From NCBI RefSeq assembly GCF_001428895.1, contig NZ_LMJA01000016.1, positions 1-43,379 on the forward strand: a stretch of 43,379 nucleotides of DNA, written 5' to 3'. The translations under genes were made by a program, and so were the position numbers. The notes below the pieces were generated by a model. It ran no database searches. It was not told the DNA's origin and saw only the letters and a program-made list of their open reading frames with translations. Below, in pieces: positions 18,862 to 28,555 of this stretch (positions within the stretch are counted from its first letter, which is position 1; every line of letters starts with the position of its first letter). Origin of the DNA: Mycobacterium sp. Root265 (GTDB lineage: Bacteria; Actinomycetota; Actinomycetes; Mycobacteriales; Mycobacteriaceae).

Positions 18862-19677
18862 ATGGCGAACTACACCGCTGCCGACGTCAAGCGACTGCGG
18901 GAGCTGACCGGCGCAGGAATGATGGACTGCAAGAACGCGCTGGCCGAGAGTGACGGCGATTACGACAAGGCCGTCGAGGTGCTGCGTATCAAGGGTGCCA
19001 AGGATGTCGGCAAGCGCGCCGAGCGCGCGACCGCCGAGGGCCTGGTGGCAGCCAAGGACGGCGCACTGATCGAGCTGAACTCGGAGACCGACTTCGTCGC
19101 GAAGAACGCCGAGTTCCAGGCGTTGGCCGAGCAGGTCGTCACCGCCGCGGCAGCCTCCAAGGCTGCCGACGTCGACGCCCTCAAAGCCGCCAAGATCGGC
19201 GACATCACCGTCGAGCAGGCCATCGCGGACCTGTCGGCCAAGATCGGCGAGAAGCTCGAACTGCGCCGCGCGGCATACTTCGACGGTCAGGTCGAGACCT
19301 ACCTGCACAAGCGTGCCGCCGACCTGCCGCCCGCCGTGGGCGTGCTGGTCGAGTTCACCGGCGACTCGCAGGACGCCGCGCATGCGGTGGCCCTGCAGAT
19401 CGCCGCGCTGAAGGCCAAGTACCTCACCCGTGAGGACGTGCCGGCGGACATCGTCGCCAACGAGCGTCGTATCGCCGAGGAGACCGCCAAGGAGGAGGGC
19501 AAGCCGGAGCAGGCTCTGCCCAAGATCGTTGAAGGTCGCGTCACCGGCTACTACAAGGACGTCGTGCTGCTCGATCAGCCGTCGGTGTCGGACAACAAGA
19601 AGTCCGTCAAGGCGCTGCTCGACGAGGCCGGCGTGACCGTGACCCGGTTCGTCCGGTTCGAGGTCGGTCAGGCCTAG
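18862..19677 (+). CDS. tsf: Translation elongation factor Ts
   Basis: The 271-aa factor has the N-terminal UBA-like domain ([20 protein letters not shown]), the core motif [14 protein letters not shown] and the EF-Ts dimerisation region with [12 protein letters not shown]. It is the nucleotide exchange factor for EF-Tu. An AGGAG site at 18848-18852 precedes the ATG. It is cotranscribed with rpsB and followed by a strong hairpin terminator. Confidence 0.98.
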   Translation: MANYTAADVKRLRELTGAGMMDCKNALAESDGDYDKAVEVLRIKGAKDVGKRAERATAEGLVAAKDGALIELNSETDFVAKNAEFQALAEQVVTAAAASKAADVDALKAAKIGDITVEQAIADLSAKIGEKLELRRAAYFDGQVETYLHKRAADLPPAVGVLVEFTGDSQDAAHAVALQIAALKAKYLTREDVPADIVANERRIAEETAKEEGKPEQALPKIVEGRVTGYYKDVVLLDQPSVSDNKKSVKALLDEAGVTVTRFVRFEVGQA

Positions 19678-19690
19678 GTAAGACCCCAGC

Positions 19691-19724
19691 AGAACCCCGC
19701 GTCACCTCGGTGACGCGGGGTTCT
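19691..19724 (+). terminator. Hairpin terminator after tsf
   Basis: A perfect 16-bp stem, AGAACCCCGCGTCACC (19691-19706) with its complement (19709-19724) around a 2-base loop, lies 13 bases after the tsf stop. There is no long T tract, as is usual for mycobacterial hairpin terminators. Confidence 0.85.
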
Positions 19725-19770
19725 CTGCATTTCGGCGACCGCGCTGGTACGTGCTGGTACCGTCGGCGGC

Positions 19771-21165
19771 ATGGCACGCATCCACGCATTCGGTGACGAC
19801 GCTCTCGGTGACCTGGACGCGGTCGGGCTGGCCGCTGCCCTGCGCAATGGCGCGGTATCGCGCGCCGAGGTGATCGAGGCCGCCATCGCACGTGCCGAGA
19901 CCGTCAATCCCGCCCTGAACGGACTGGCCTACCGGGCCTTCGACACCGCCCGCGGCGCCCGCCCGCACGGTGGCTTCTTCTCCGGCGTGCCCACCTTCGT
20001 CAAGGACAACGCCGATGTCGCCGGCATGCCCACCATGGACGGCACCGACGCCTGGACGCCGCGCCCCGCCCCGGCGGACGGCGATTTTGCGCGCACCTAC
20101 CTGGGCACCGGGCTGGTGGCCCTGGGCAAGACCCAACTCTCCGAGTTCGGCTTCAGCGCCGCGGCCGAGCATCCCCGCCTCGGCGCCGTGCGCAACCCGT
20201 GGAACACCGACCACACCGCCGGTGCCTCCTCGTCGGGCTCGGGTGCCTTCGTGGCCGCCGGGGTGGTCCCCATCGCGCACGCCAATGACGGCGGTGGTTC
20301 CATCCGAATTCCGGCGGCCTGTAACGGTCTGGTCGGTCTGAAACCGTCACGCGGCCGGCTGCCGCTGGACAAGCAGATGCGTCAGATGCCGCTGCGCATC
20401 GTCGCCAACGGCGTCGTCACCCGGTCGGTGCGCGACACCGCGGCCTTCTACCGGGAGGCCGAACTACTGTGGCGCAACCCGAAAATGCCGGCCATCGGCG
20501 ACGTGACCGGCCCTGGTGACCGACCGCTGACGATCGCGTTCACCACGGAATCTATTGCCCGCGAGGCCAGTCCGGAGATCCGTGAGGCCACCCTGAAAAC
20601 CGCCGCGCTGCTGGAGGGCCTCGGGCACCGGGTCACCGAGATCGCCAACCCGATTCCGCGGGCCTTCATCAACGACTTCCTGCTGTACTGGTCGCTGCTG
20701 GCGTTCGCCTTGGTGCGCGGTGGGAAGAAGACCTTCGGGCCCAGCTTCGACCGCCACAAACTCGACAACCTCACCCTCGGCCTGGAACACCTGGCCGCCC
20801 GTAACCTGCACCGGATGCCGCTGACCGTCGCGCGCTTGTCGCGCACCCGCAGGATCACCGCACGACTGGGCAACCAGTACGACGTGCTGCTCACCCCGAC
20901 CCTGGCCGAGGTGACCCCACCCGTCGGGCATCTGGACCCGACCGCGGACTATCAGCAGATCATCGACCGGCTCACCGAATGGGTGGCGTTCACCCCGCTG
21001 GCGAATGTCACCGGAGATCCCGCAATCTCGTTGCCGCTGGGCCGATCCGCCGCCGGGCTGCCGATCGGGATGATGTTCGGCGCCACCACCGGCCAGGAAC
21101 GCCGGCTGCTCCAATTGGCCTTCCAGCTCGAAGGGGCCAGCCCGTTTGCGCGCATCCAGGACTGA
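19771..21165 (+). CDS. Amidase signature family enzyme (AmiC-like)
   Basis: The 464-aa protein is an amidase signature hydrolase with the Ser-cisSer-Lys triad visible: Lys78 (PTFVKDNADVAG), the cis-Ser in TAGASSSGSGAF (about 153-154) and the nucleophile Ser177 in NDGGGSIRIPAACNG. Family members hydrolyse amide bonds of varied substrates; the substrate here is unknown. Synteny after tsf matches the M. tuberculosis amidase often called AmiC (Rv2888c). ATG at 19771 fits the domain start. It is separated from tsf by a terminator and so has its own promoter. Confidence 0.92.
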   Translation: MARIHAFGDDALGDLDAVGLAAALRNGAVSRAEVIEAAIARAETVNPALNGLAYRAFDTARGARPHGGFFSGVPTFVKDNADVAGMPTMDGTDAWTPRPAPADGDFARTYLGTGLVALGKTQLSEFGFSAAAEHPRLGAVRNPWNTDHTAGASSSGSGAFVAAGVVPIAHANDGGGSIRIPAACNGLVGLKPSRGRLPLDKQMRQMPLRIVANGVVTRSVRDTAAFYREAELLWRNPKMPAIGDVTGPGDRPLTIAFTTESIAREASPEIREATLKTAALLEGLGHRVTEIANPIPRAFINDFLLYWSLLAFALVRGGKKTFGPSFDRHKLDNLTLGLEHLAARNLHRMPLTVARLSRTRRITARLGNQYDVLLTPTLAEVTPPVGHLDPTADYQQIIDRLTEWVAFTPLANVTGDPAISLPLGRSAAGLPIGMMFGATTGQERRLLQLAFQLEGASPFARIQD

Positions 21166-21175
21166 TGCACGACGA

Positions 21176-21219
21176 AATCCGTTGCGAGCCGGACACCTTG
21201 TTGTAATCGCAACCGGATT
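21176..21219. promoter_or_regulatory. Inverted repeat before the amine operon
   Basis: AATCCGTTGCGA (21176-21187) and TCGCAACCGGATT (21207-21219) form an inverted repeat with one bulged base around 19 bases. It lies between the amidase stop and the first gene of the amine operon. The arms contain the TTGCG/CGCAA half-sites of the betaine-island dyads, with a different internal spacing. It could be an operator, or a terminator for the amidase gene. Confidence 0.45.
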
Positions 21220-21283
21220 CGCGTAACTCCGCCGATACCGCGAATCGTGTTCGACGAAACACGGCGCGCTCACCATCTTCCTC

Positions 21284-22447
21284 GTGGAGCCCCTCGCACC
21301 CACAATCGTTCGGTCACCGGAGATCGCCCGCACATCGGGGAACACTTTCGGGTGCCTTGTCCGATTTGCGGTCGCGAACATCCGGCGGCGTCCAGAACGC
21401 TTTGTGCTAGCCGTCCTCGGCATCGCCCTGGCGATCGCCTGTGTCACCGTCGTGCGCACCATCTCGGCGAGTTTCGCCATCACCGGCGAAGATTCGGTCA
21501 CCGATGTGCTCGGCGACGCCCAGCTGTGGGTGGTGCCGGCCGGCGGCGTGCACTACGACCCGGACGCCCAGGCGCTGATCGCCGACGGGCCTGCCCCCAC
21601 TTTCTCCCCGCCGCAGGAATGGACCGCGACCCGGACACTGTCGGGGACCACCACCCTTGACGGGTCACTCGTGTCGCTACGCGGTGCGGACGCCGTCGCC
21701 GCGGGCCGGGCGGTCGTCGGTGCGGGCCTGGCTGACCGGCTCGGTATCGCACCGGGCGCGACTGTGGACATCGGTGGTCAGCCACTGACCGTCGAGATCT
21801 CCGGCAGCGGTCAATCCATCACCGTGCCAACAAGTCTGGCTTCCTCACTGGTCGGCGAGAACGGGTGGTGGACAGTTGCCGCACCGGCCGGTGAAGAGCA
21901 CCGCCGCAACCTCGCGGGTGAGTTCGGAACCGCCACCGGCCTGCCGGCGACATCCGACCCATCCGTGCAGCCCGACGCGACGGGCCCCGGACTCATCTAC
22001 GACACGGTCGGCGGGTCGGGACCGCTGACCTTCGAACAGAAGTTCTCGGCGCTGTTCTCCGGCAAAGTGACCAGCTCCACGCTCGGGGTGATCTCGACCA
22101 TCGGCCTGATCCTGGGGTTCGTCATCGCGGTGTCCTCCTTCCTGGCGGCGGTCGCCGAACGCAAACGCGAGTTCGGCATCATGAGCAGCATCGGATTGGC
22201 CGACGAGGTGCTGTACTTCTTCCTCGTCGAATCCGGCATCACCTTCCTCACCGCCTACCTCGTGGGTGTCCTGGGTGCGGGAGTGGCTGTCGCCCTGGTC
22301 ATCCCGGAAATCGCGACGCTCACCGCGTGGGGACAGGCCGCCGGGATGGTGGCGGCGTTCATCCCCGCCATGGCGATCGTCGGCGCGCTGGTTCCCGTGC
22401 ACCGGCTGCTGCAGCAGCGGCCCGTCGACCTGCTGGGGGGGCGATGA
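21284..22447 (+). CDS. ABC transporter permease, FtsX/MacB type, full size
   Basis: The 387-aa protein has an N-terminal membrane helix (FVLAVLGIALAIACVTVV, about 41-58), a 200-residue extracytoplasmic domain and three C-terminal helices (GVISTIGLILGFVIAVSSF, then AERKREFGIMSSIGL, the cytoplasmic coupling segment of FtsX domains, and two more). This is the MacB/LolE type-VII ABC architecture, which moves lipids or peptides or transduces force and does not import solutes. GTG at 21284 is the likely start but lacks a clear ribosome binding site. It heads a five-gene plus-strand run ending in the copper amine oxidase. Confidence 0.82.
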   Translation: MEPLAPTIVRSPEIARTSGNTFGCLVRFAVANIRRRPERFVLAVLGIALAIACVTVVRTISASFAITGEDSVTDVLGDAQLWVVPAGGVHYDPDAQALIADGPAPTFSPPQEWTATRTLSGTTTLDGSLVSLRGADAVAAGRAVVGAGLADRLGIAPGATVDIGGQPLTVEISGSGQSITVPTSLASSLVGENGWWTVAAPAGEEHRRNLAGEFGTATGLPATSDPSVQPDATGPGLIYDTVGGSGPLTFEQKFSALFSGKVTSSTLGVISTIGLILGFVIAVSSFLAAVAERKREFGIMSSIGLADEVLYFFLVESGITFLTAYLVGVLGAGVAVALVIPEIATLTAWGQAAGMVAAFIPAMAIVGALVPVHRLLQQRPVDLLGGR

Positions 22448-22480
22448 GCGCCTGCGCGAAGAGGAGAGGGTCCAGCTGAG

Positions 22481-23044
22481 ATGAAGTACGGACTCACCTA
22501 CGGTTGGCTGTCGGCGCGACGCCGGCTGCGCGAGATGATCCTGCCCGCCGTCACCACCGCGACCGGCGCCTTCCTGGTGGTCATCGTGTTCGGGATGTCC
22601 GACGGCATCAGTGCACAGTCCGCGTCACTCGGTAACGCCGACGAGATCGGCGCGGCGGTGGTGCTCATCGCCGTGACGGTGCTGCTTGTCGGTGTCGTCG
22701 AGGTGGCCGTGGCCACCACCCGCACCGTCGCCAACCGCACCCGCGAGCTCGGAGTCCTTGGCGCCAATGGCATCCCGCGGCTTCCGGTGGTGGCCGCCCT
22801 GCTCGTGGAGCCCGTCGTCGCGGCCGTGGCGGGTGCGGTCGGCGGCGCGGGCCTGGCGGTGCTCACCGGCATCGTCCTCGATGTCACCGGGCTCGCACCC
22901 GCCGGTGTGGACGTCGGCGGCCTCGCCCTCGGGGCTGCCATCGCGGTCGCGGTCAGCATCGTTGCGGCCGTCGCCACCAGCATCATCCCGACCTGGAATG
23001 CCGCATCGCGGCCACCGATCCGATCCCTGAGCAGCGGAGGATAA
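22481..23044 (+). CDS. Half-size FtsX-type permease
   Basis: The 187-aa protein keeps only the membrane part of an FtsX permease: one N-terminal helix (MILPAVTTATGAFLVVIVFGM) directly followed by the three-helix FtsX domain with the coupling segment NRTRELGVLGANGIPR and the end TWNAASRPPIRSLSSGG. The large outer domain seen in its partner is absent. The frame is open with good ribosome binding sites, so it looks like a genuine short subunit that pairs with the full-size permease and the ATPase. It ends 2 bases before the ATPase ATG. Confidence 0.8.
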   Translation: MKYGLTYGWLSARRRLREMILPAVTTATGAFLVVIVFGMSDGISAQSASLGNADEIGAAVVLIAVTVLLVGVVEVAVATTRTVANRTRELGVLGANGIPRLPVVAALLVEPVVAAVAGAVGGAGLAVLTGIVLDVTGLAPAGVDVGGLALGAAIAVAVSIVAAVATSIIPTWNAASRPPIRSLSSGG

Positions 23045-23046
23045 CC

Positions 23047-23766
23047 ATGACCGCCATAGACGAAACCCCCGTCAAGGTCGACGCCCCGGCCACCCCGGCT
23101 CCCGTCGTCGACGTCTCCGACGTATGGAAGCTGCACAAGCTCGGCGATGAGGTGGTCAAGGCTCTCATCGCCGTTGAACTCCAGGTCATGCCAGGGGAAT
23201 TCGTCTGTCTGATGGGGCCCAGCGGCAGCGGCAAGTCCACCCTGCTCAACATCATGGGCGGGCTGGACCGGCCGACCAAGGGGTCGGTGAAGGTGGCGGG
23301 CCAGCACACCGAGACGCTCAGCGAGAGCCAGTTCGCCGCACTGCGCCACGACACCATCGGGTTCATCTTCCAGAGCTACAACCTGATCCCGTTCCTGTCG
23401 GCCGTTGAAAACGTGGAACTGCCATTGATGTTCGAGCCGTACGACCGCAAGGCGCTGCGCAGGCGCGCCACCGAACTGCTGGAGATCGTCGGGCTGGGGC
23501 ATCGGGTGCACCACCAGCCGACCAAGATGTCCGGCGGGGAACAGCAGCGCACCGCCATCGCGCGGTCACTCATCAGCAATCCCACGCTTGTGCTGGCCGA
23601 CGAACCCACGGCCAACCTGGATCACCGTACGGGGGAGACGGTGGTGCGCATGCTGCGCGACCTGTGCTCGACGCTCGGTGTCACCGTCGTCGCCAGCACC
23701 CATGACCCTACGGTGGCCGACGAAGCGAGCCGTGTCGTTCGAATGAAGGACGGACAGATCGTATGA
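23047..23766 (+). CDS. ABC transporter ATPase, MacB/LolD type
   Basis: The 239-aa ATPase has Walker A GPSGSGKST, the Q-loop in IGFIFQSYNLIPFLSAVEN, signature MSGGEQQRTAIAR, Walker B LVLADEPTANLD and an H-loop STHD. The LIPFLSAVEN and ADEPTANLD wording is typical of ATPases that partner FtsX-fold permeases. A GGAGG site precedes the ATG at 23047. Its stop overlaps the start of the APC permease gene (ATGA). It energises the two preceding permeases; what they move is unknown. Confidence 0.9.
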   Translation: MTAIDETPVKVDAPATPAPVVDVSDVWKLHKLGDEVVKALIAVELQVMPGEFVCLMGPSGSGKSTLLNIMGGLDRPTKGSVKVAGQHTETLSESQFAALRHDTIGFIFQSYNLIPFLSAVENVELPLMFEPYDRKALRRRATELLEIVGLGHRVHHQPTKMSGGEQQRTAIARSLISNPTLVLADEPTANLDHRTGETVVRMLRDLCSTLGVTVVASTHDPTVADEASRVVRMKDGQIV

Positions 23767-25277
23767 CTGCAGAGTTAGAGGCGCCGACAACAGTGGACCG
23801 CGACAAGCTCATGACCACAGAGCTTGTCCCCGAACAGATCCTGCCCAAGGTGATGACCACGTTCGGCCTCACCGCCGCGTACGTGTTCATCATCTGCTGG
23901 ATCACCGGATCCTCGGTGATGGCCGGCGGTGGTTGGACCGCAATCCCGATGTGGGTGCTGGGCATCCTGACCTTCCTGGTCCCCGCCGGCATGGCGGTCG
24001 TCGAACTCGGCAACCTGTGGCCGGGCCAGGGTGGTGTGTACATCTGGGCGACCCGCACCATGGGGGAGACGTGGGGCTTCATCGGCGGGTATCTGTCCTG
24101 GGTGCCGGTGATCCTGAACGCGGCATCCTCGCCTGCGATCGTTCTACAGTTGCTGTTGCTGGCCTTCCACACCGAGATCGGGCTTACGGCGAGCATCATC
24201 CTGCAGTTGGTCATCCTGTGGACCGTGATCGGTCTGGCGCTGGCCAAACTGGCGGCGAACCAGAAGATCATGAACATCGTCTTCGTCGTCTACGGCGTAC
24301 TGACACTGACCATCTTCATCTCGGGTCTGCTGTTCGCCGTCAACAACGGCTCGGCGACACCGTTCAGCTGGGCCGAGGCCACCATTCCCAACTTCGCCGT
24401 GGCCGGCTTCCTGTACGGCACGGTGCTGTTGTACCTGCTGGGTGTGGAGACCCCCTACAACATGGGCGCGGAGTTCCTCTCGGTCCGCAAGAGCGGCCCG
24501 AAGATGATCCTGTGGGGGTCGGCCGCGCTGGTCGCGATCTACCTGCTCACCACACTCGGCACCATGATGGCGCTGCCGGGGGATCAGATCGATCCGGTGA
24601 CCGGCGTGATCGGCATGCTCGATGTCGCGGGCTTCCCGGGATTGATGGAGATCGGCGCCGTCGTATTGGCGTTCATCATCATCGTCGCGCTGATGACCTA
24701 CCAGGTGGCCTACTCCCGGTTGATCTTCGTTTCCGGACTGGAGCGCCATCTGCCCCGCATCTTCACCCACCTGAATCCGCGGACCCGTAACCCGGTGACG
24801 GCCATCCTGATCCAGGGCGTGCTGTCATCACTGATCCTGGTGGGGTTGTACTCGCAGAGCAGCATGGCCAACGTGACGGTCTACCTGCAGGGCGGCCTGA
24901 GTACCGTATGGCTGTTGTCCGGGTTCTTCTTCCTGGTCCCGGTGGTCGTGGCGCGCAAACGGTACGCCGATCGCTATGCCGCCGAGACGTTCTGGCGGAT
25001 TCCCGGCGGGATGGTGGGCGTGTGGCTCACGGTCATCGTCGGCTCGCTGGCCACTGTTGGTGGCATCTACTACTCGTTCGTCACCCCGTGGATCGATGTG
25101 CCGCAGGCGACCTGGATGACCTGGGTGGGATGCATCAGCCTGGGCATGTTCGCGCTCGGCCTGACCGTCTACATCTTCGGGCGCCGCTCGGCGCACAAGG
25201 TCTCCCAGGACGACGCACTGGCCCACCTGGCCGTTTTCGACCTCACCAAGAAAGAAGCGGAGGACACCACCACATGA
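23763..25277 (+). CDS. APC superfamily amino acid/amine permease
   Basis: The 504-aa protein has about twelve membrane helices and the APC fold features: a Gly-rich first helix region (TGSSVMAGGGW), GNLWPGQGGVYIWATRTMGETWGF (the conserved P-x-x-G-G-x-Y element), and the loop YSRLIFVSGLERHLP. It should import an amine or amino acid by cation coupling. The ATG overlaps the ATPase stop and its TGA overlaps the copper amine oxidase ATG, so uptake and oxidation are translationally coupled. A monoamine such as phenylethylamine, tyramine or histamine is a fair guess, but the substrate is not determined by sequence. Confidence 0.87.
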   Translation: MTAELEAPTTVDRDKLMTTELVPEQILPKVMTTFGLTAAYVFIICWITGSSVMAGGGWTAIPMWVLGILTFLVPAGMAVVELGNLWPGQGGVYIWATRTMGETWGFIGGYLSWVPVILNAASSPAIVLQLLLLAFHTEIGLTASIILQLVILWTVIGLALAKLAANQKIMNIVFVVYGVLTLTIFISGLLFAVNNGSATPFSWAEATIPNFAVAGFLYGTVLLYLLGVETPYNMGAEFLSVRKSGPKMILWGSAALVAIYLLTTLGTMMALPGDQIDPVTGVIGMLDVAGFPGLMEIGAVVLAFIIIVALMTYQVAYSRLIFVSGLERHLPRIFTHLNPRTRNPVTAILIQGVLSSLILVGLYSQSSMANVTVYLQGGLSTVWLLSGFFFLVPVVVARKRYADRYAAETFWRIPGGMVGVWLTVIVGSLATVGGIYYSFVTPWIDVPQATWMTWVGCISLGMFALGLTVYIFGRRSAHKVSQDDALAHLAVFDLTKKEAEDTTT

Positions 25278-27253
25278 CGATGGACAGCACCGTGCTGAGT
25301 GCCGAACTCACCGAGGACGCCACTCGGTACCCCCTCGATCCGCTGTCCGGCGCCGAGATCGAGGCGGCCGCCGCCGTCATCACCGGATCCGACTATGCGA
25401 CACCGACGCTGAAGTTCGTGATGATCAGCCTGGCGGAACCTGCCAAGACCGCCGCCCTGACATTCGAAGGCGCTCAGGTACCGCGGCAGGTGTTCGCCAC
25501 GATGTACGACGCCGCGGCCAAGATGATCTACGAGGCCGTCGTCGATATCGATGCGCGCGTCATCGAATCCTGGACGCCGATCCCCGGGCGCTTCCCGTCC
25601 TATCTCGTCGAACACATGACCGGGGTGGAGGAAAAGGTCCGGGAGGATCCGCGCTGGCAGGAGGCAATGCGTAAACGCGGCGTCACCGACTTCAGTCTGG
25701 CGATGATCGATCCCTGGCCCGCAGGCTATTACGGAGCCGGAGACCACTACGACAACTCTCCGCTGATCTGCCGTCCGCTGACGTTCATGCGGGCAGCGCC
25801 CTCCGAGCACGGCTACGCGCGCCCCGTCGAGGGTCTGATCGTCACCTTCGACCTGGACAAAATGGTGGTCCTCGACATCGAGGACCACGGGGTGGTGCCG
25901 CTGCCCCCGACAGCGGGCAACTACGACCCGAGGTTCATGTTCGACGAGAACAACCGGCCGGCGTTCACCGAGTTCCGCGACGATGTCAAGCCCATCGAGA
26001 TCACCCAGCCCGACGGTCCGAGCTTCACCGTGGACGGGTGGAAGGTGCAGTGGCAGAAGTGGTCTCTGCGGATCGGCTTCAATCCCCGCGAGGGCATCAC
26101 CCTGCACGAGGTCACCTACACCGACCGCGGTCAGACGCGTCACATCCTGTATCGGGGATCGCTGTCGGAGATGGTGGTGCCCTACGGCGACACGGCGCCG
26201 ACGCACTGGAACAAGAACGTGTTCGACATGGGTGAGGTCGGGATGGGCTTCTCGGCCAACCCGCTCACCCTGGGGTGCGACTGTCTCGGCGAGATCCATT
26301 ACTTCGACGGTACGGTCAACGACTCCGACGGCAATGCCGTCACCATCCCGAACGCCATCTGTATGCACGAGGAGGACTTCGGCATCTCCTGGAAGCACAC
26401 CGACTTCCGCACCGGTGAGGTCGAGGTACGTCGATCGCGGCGGCTGGTCGTCTCGATGATCTGCACCGTCGGCAACTACGAGTACGGGTTCTTCTGGTAC
26501 TTCTACAACGACGCCTCGATCGAGGTCGAGGTGAAGTTGTCGGGGGTGCTCACCACCGGTGCGGTCGAAGTCGAATCCGGGGAACAGCCGCGCTGGGGAA
26601 AGATGGTCGCACCCGGCATCTACGGCCCGAATCACCAGCACTTCTTCAACTTCCGGCTCGACATGAGCGTCGACGGCACGGGAAACAGTGTCTACGAGGT
26701 GGATTCGATTCCCGAGCCGGACCCGGAGCTCAACCCGCACCACAACGCCTGGATCACCCGGGACACGCTCGTGGCATCCGAGTCCGACGGTGCGCGCGAC
26801 TGGAACTGGTCCACCGGCCGGTATTGGAAGGTGACCAATCCGTCGAAGAAGAACGAGCTCGGCATCCCGGTGGCCTACAAGCTGGTACCCAAGGATGTCG
26901 TGCCGGTGATGGTGCAGGAGGGCTCCTACATCTACGACCGCGCCCGGTTCCTGCAGCACAACCTCTGGGTCACCAAGTACGACCCGGCCGAGAAATTCGC
27001 CGCCGGGGACTACATGTACCAATCGGCCGATGTGCAGGGGCTGCCGGACTTCGTCGCCGACGATGCGCCGCTGGAGGACAGTGACGTGGTGCTCTGGTAC
27101 ACCCTGGGCGCGCATCACATCGTACGACCGGAGGACTGGCCGGTGATGCCGTGCGCGTACACCGGTTTCCACCTCAAGCCGATCGGTTTCTTCGACGGAA
27201 ACCCGGCGCTGGATCTGCCACCGTCACCACCGAAGGCCTGTCACGGGCACTAG
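25274..27253 (+). CDS. Copper amine oxidase (topaquinone type)
   Basis: The 659-aa enzyme oxidises a primary amine to aldehyde, ammonia and hydrogen peroxide. Key residues are visible: the topaquinone precursor Tyr402 in TVGNYEYGFF (consensus N-Y-[DE]-Y), the catalytic base Asp318 in NVFDMGEVGMG, and copper ligands His454 and His456 (NHQHFF) with the third at about His615 (GAHHIVRPEDWP). Length matches the Arthrobacter cytoplasmic-type enzymes, and there is no signal peptide. ATG at 25274 overlaps the permease stop (ATGA). It converges on the MarR gene with 12 bases between stops. No aldehyde dehydrogenase lies in this operon. Confidence 0.95.
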   Translation: MTMDSTVLSAELTEDATRYPLDPLSGAEIEAAAAVITGSDYATPTLKFVMISLAEPAKTAALTFEGAQVPRQVFATMYDAAAKMIYEAVVDIDARVIESWTPIPGRFPSYLVEHMTGVEEKVREDPRWQEAMRKRGVTDFSLAMIDPWPAGYYGAGDHYDNSPLICRPLTFMRAAPSEHGYARPVEGLIVTFDLDKMVVLDIEDHGVVPLPPTAGNYDPRFMFDENNRPAFTEFRDDVKPIEITQPDGPSFTVDGWKVQWQKWSLRIGFNPREGITLHEVTYTDRGQTRHILYRGSLSEMVVPYGDTAPTHWNKNVFDMGEVGMGFSANPLTLGCDCLGEIHYFDGTVNDSDGNAVTIPNAICMHEEDFGISWKHTDFRTGEVEVRRSRRLVVSMICTVGNYEYGFFWYFYNDASIEVEVKLSGVLTTGAVEVESGEQPRWGKMVAPGIYGPNHQHFFNFRLDMSVDGTGNSVYEVDSIPEPDPELNPHHNAWITRDTLVASESDGARDWNWSTGRYWKVTNPSKKNELGIPVAYKLVPKDVVPVMVQEGSYIYDRARFLQHNLWVTKYDPAEKFAAGDYMYQSADVQGLPDFVADDAPLEDSDVVLWYTLGAHHIVRPEDWPVMPCAYTGFHLKPIGFFDGNPALDLPPSPPKACHGH

Positions 27254-27265
27254 GTCTGAACGGGA

Positions 27266-27691
27266 TCAGTCGGTGCCGACGGCGGCCAGGATGCGTTTGA
27301 GCGCATCCCGGTCGCCGTCACTGACATGTCCGAGCACGCGGGTCTCCGCGGCGCGCACCCCGGCGTCGGTGCGCTTGAGCAGCGCCAGGCCTTCGCGGGT
27401 CAGCTGTGCGGGTAGCGCCCGGCCGGACGAGACACTCGTCGGCCGCGATACCAACCCGCGGCTCTGCAACCCGCGCAGCACCATGTTCATCGCCTGCGGC
27501 GACACCGCGAGATCGCGGGCCAGTTCGGCATTCGAGCGCCCCGGGGCCTTGGACAGGATCCGCATGCAGATGTATTGCGGGAAGCTCAGTTCCAGAGGCT
27601 CCAGCACAATGGTGGTGACCTCGGTGCGCAGCGTTTGTGCCACCCGGTGCAGGAGATAGCCGAGCGGCTGGTCGTGCAGGGGCTCAGCCAT
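27266..27691 (-). CDS. MarR family repressor (Rv2887-like)
   Basis: The 141-aa protein is a MarR-type winged HTH: dimerisation helix QPLGYLLHRVAQTLRTEV at the N-terminus, recognition region SNAELARDLAVSPQAMNMVL (residues 53-72), wing RGLVSRPTSVSSGRALPAQLT. It resembles M. tuberculosis Rv2887, which occupies the same place near the amidase gene. Rv2887 represses a SAM methyltransferase, Rv0560c. Here a methyltransferase is divergent and adjacent. ATG at 27691 is the only sensible start; longer in-frame extension upstream runs through the operators. The first base of operator 1 is the T of the start codon, so the leader is very short or absent. Confidence 0.9.
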   Translation of the reverse strand: MAEPLHDQPLGYLLHRVAQTLRTEVTTIVLEPLELSFPQYICMRILSKAPGRSNAELARDLAVSPQAMNMVLRGLQSRGLVSRPTSVSSGRALPAQLTREGLALLKRTDAGVRAAETRVLGHVSDGDRDALKRILAAVGTD

Positions 27692-27707
27692 GTCAACAAT
27701 ATTGACA
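27691..27707. promoter_or_regulatory. MarR operator 1
   Basis: A perfect inverted repeat TGTCAA-N5-TTGACA (TGTCAACAATATTGACA) abuts the MarR start codon. It shares the TCAA-N5-TTGA core with operator 2, whose centre is 19 bp away, so two dimers would bind on nearly the same helix face. Confidence 0.8.
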
Positions 27708-27708
27708 C

Positions 27709-28429
<721 letters not shown>

Positions 28430-28430
28430 T

Positions 28431-28446
28431 CGCGCCGACCGGCGCG
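28431..28446 (+). terminator. GC-rich hairpin after the methyltransferase gene
   Basis: CGCGCC (28431-28436) pairs with GGCGCG (28441-28446) around GACC, starting one base after the methyltransferase stop codon. It has no T tract and a short stem, so its strength is uncertain. Confidence 0.45.
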
Positions 28447-28510
28447 CCCCGGCCACCCGGACGTGGCCAAGCCGCTGTGATGAGGCAGGATTGGTGACGC
28501 CGTCCGTGCG

Positions 28511-28531
28511 GAATCGCCTGGGTGGCGATTC
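28511..28531 (+). other. Hairpin in the pyrH leader
   Basis: GAATCGCC (28511-28518) and GGCGATTC (28524-28531) form a perfect 8-bp stem with a 5-base loop, ending 24 bases before the pyrH ATG and just before its AAGGAG ribosome binding site (28546-28551). It may terminate incoming transcription or influence pyrH expression. Confidence 0.5.
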
Positions 28532-28555
28532 TGTGTCGGGACAGCAAGGAGTCTG

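Noticed and set aside
25169-27172. A 667-codon open frame antisense to the copper amine oxidase
   Set aside because: Shadow of a gene with an intact topaquinone site and copper ligands; no motif in the antisense product.
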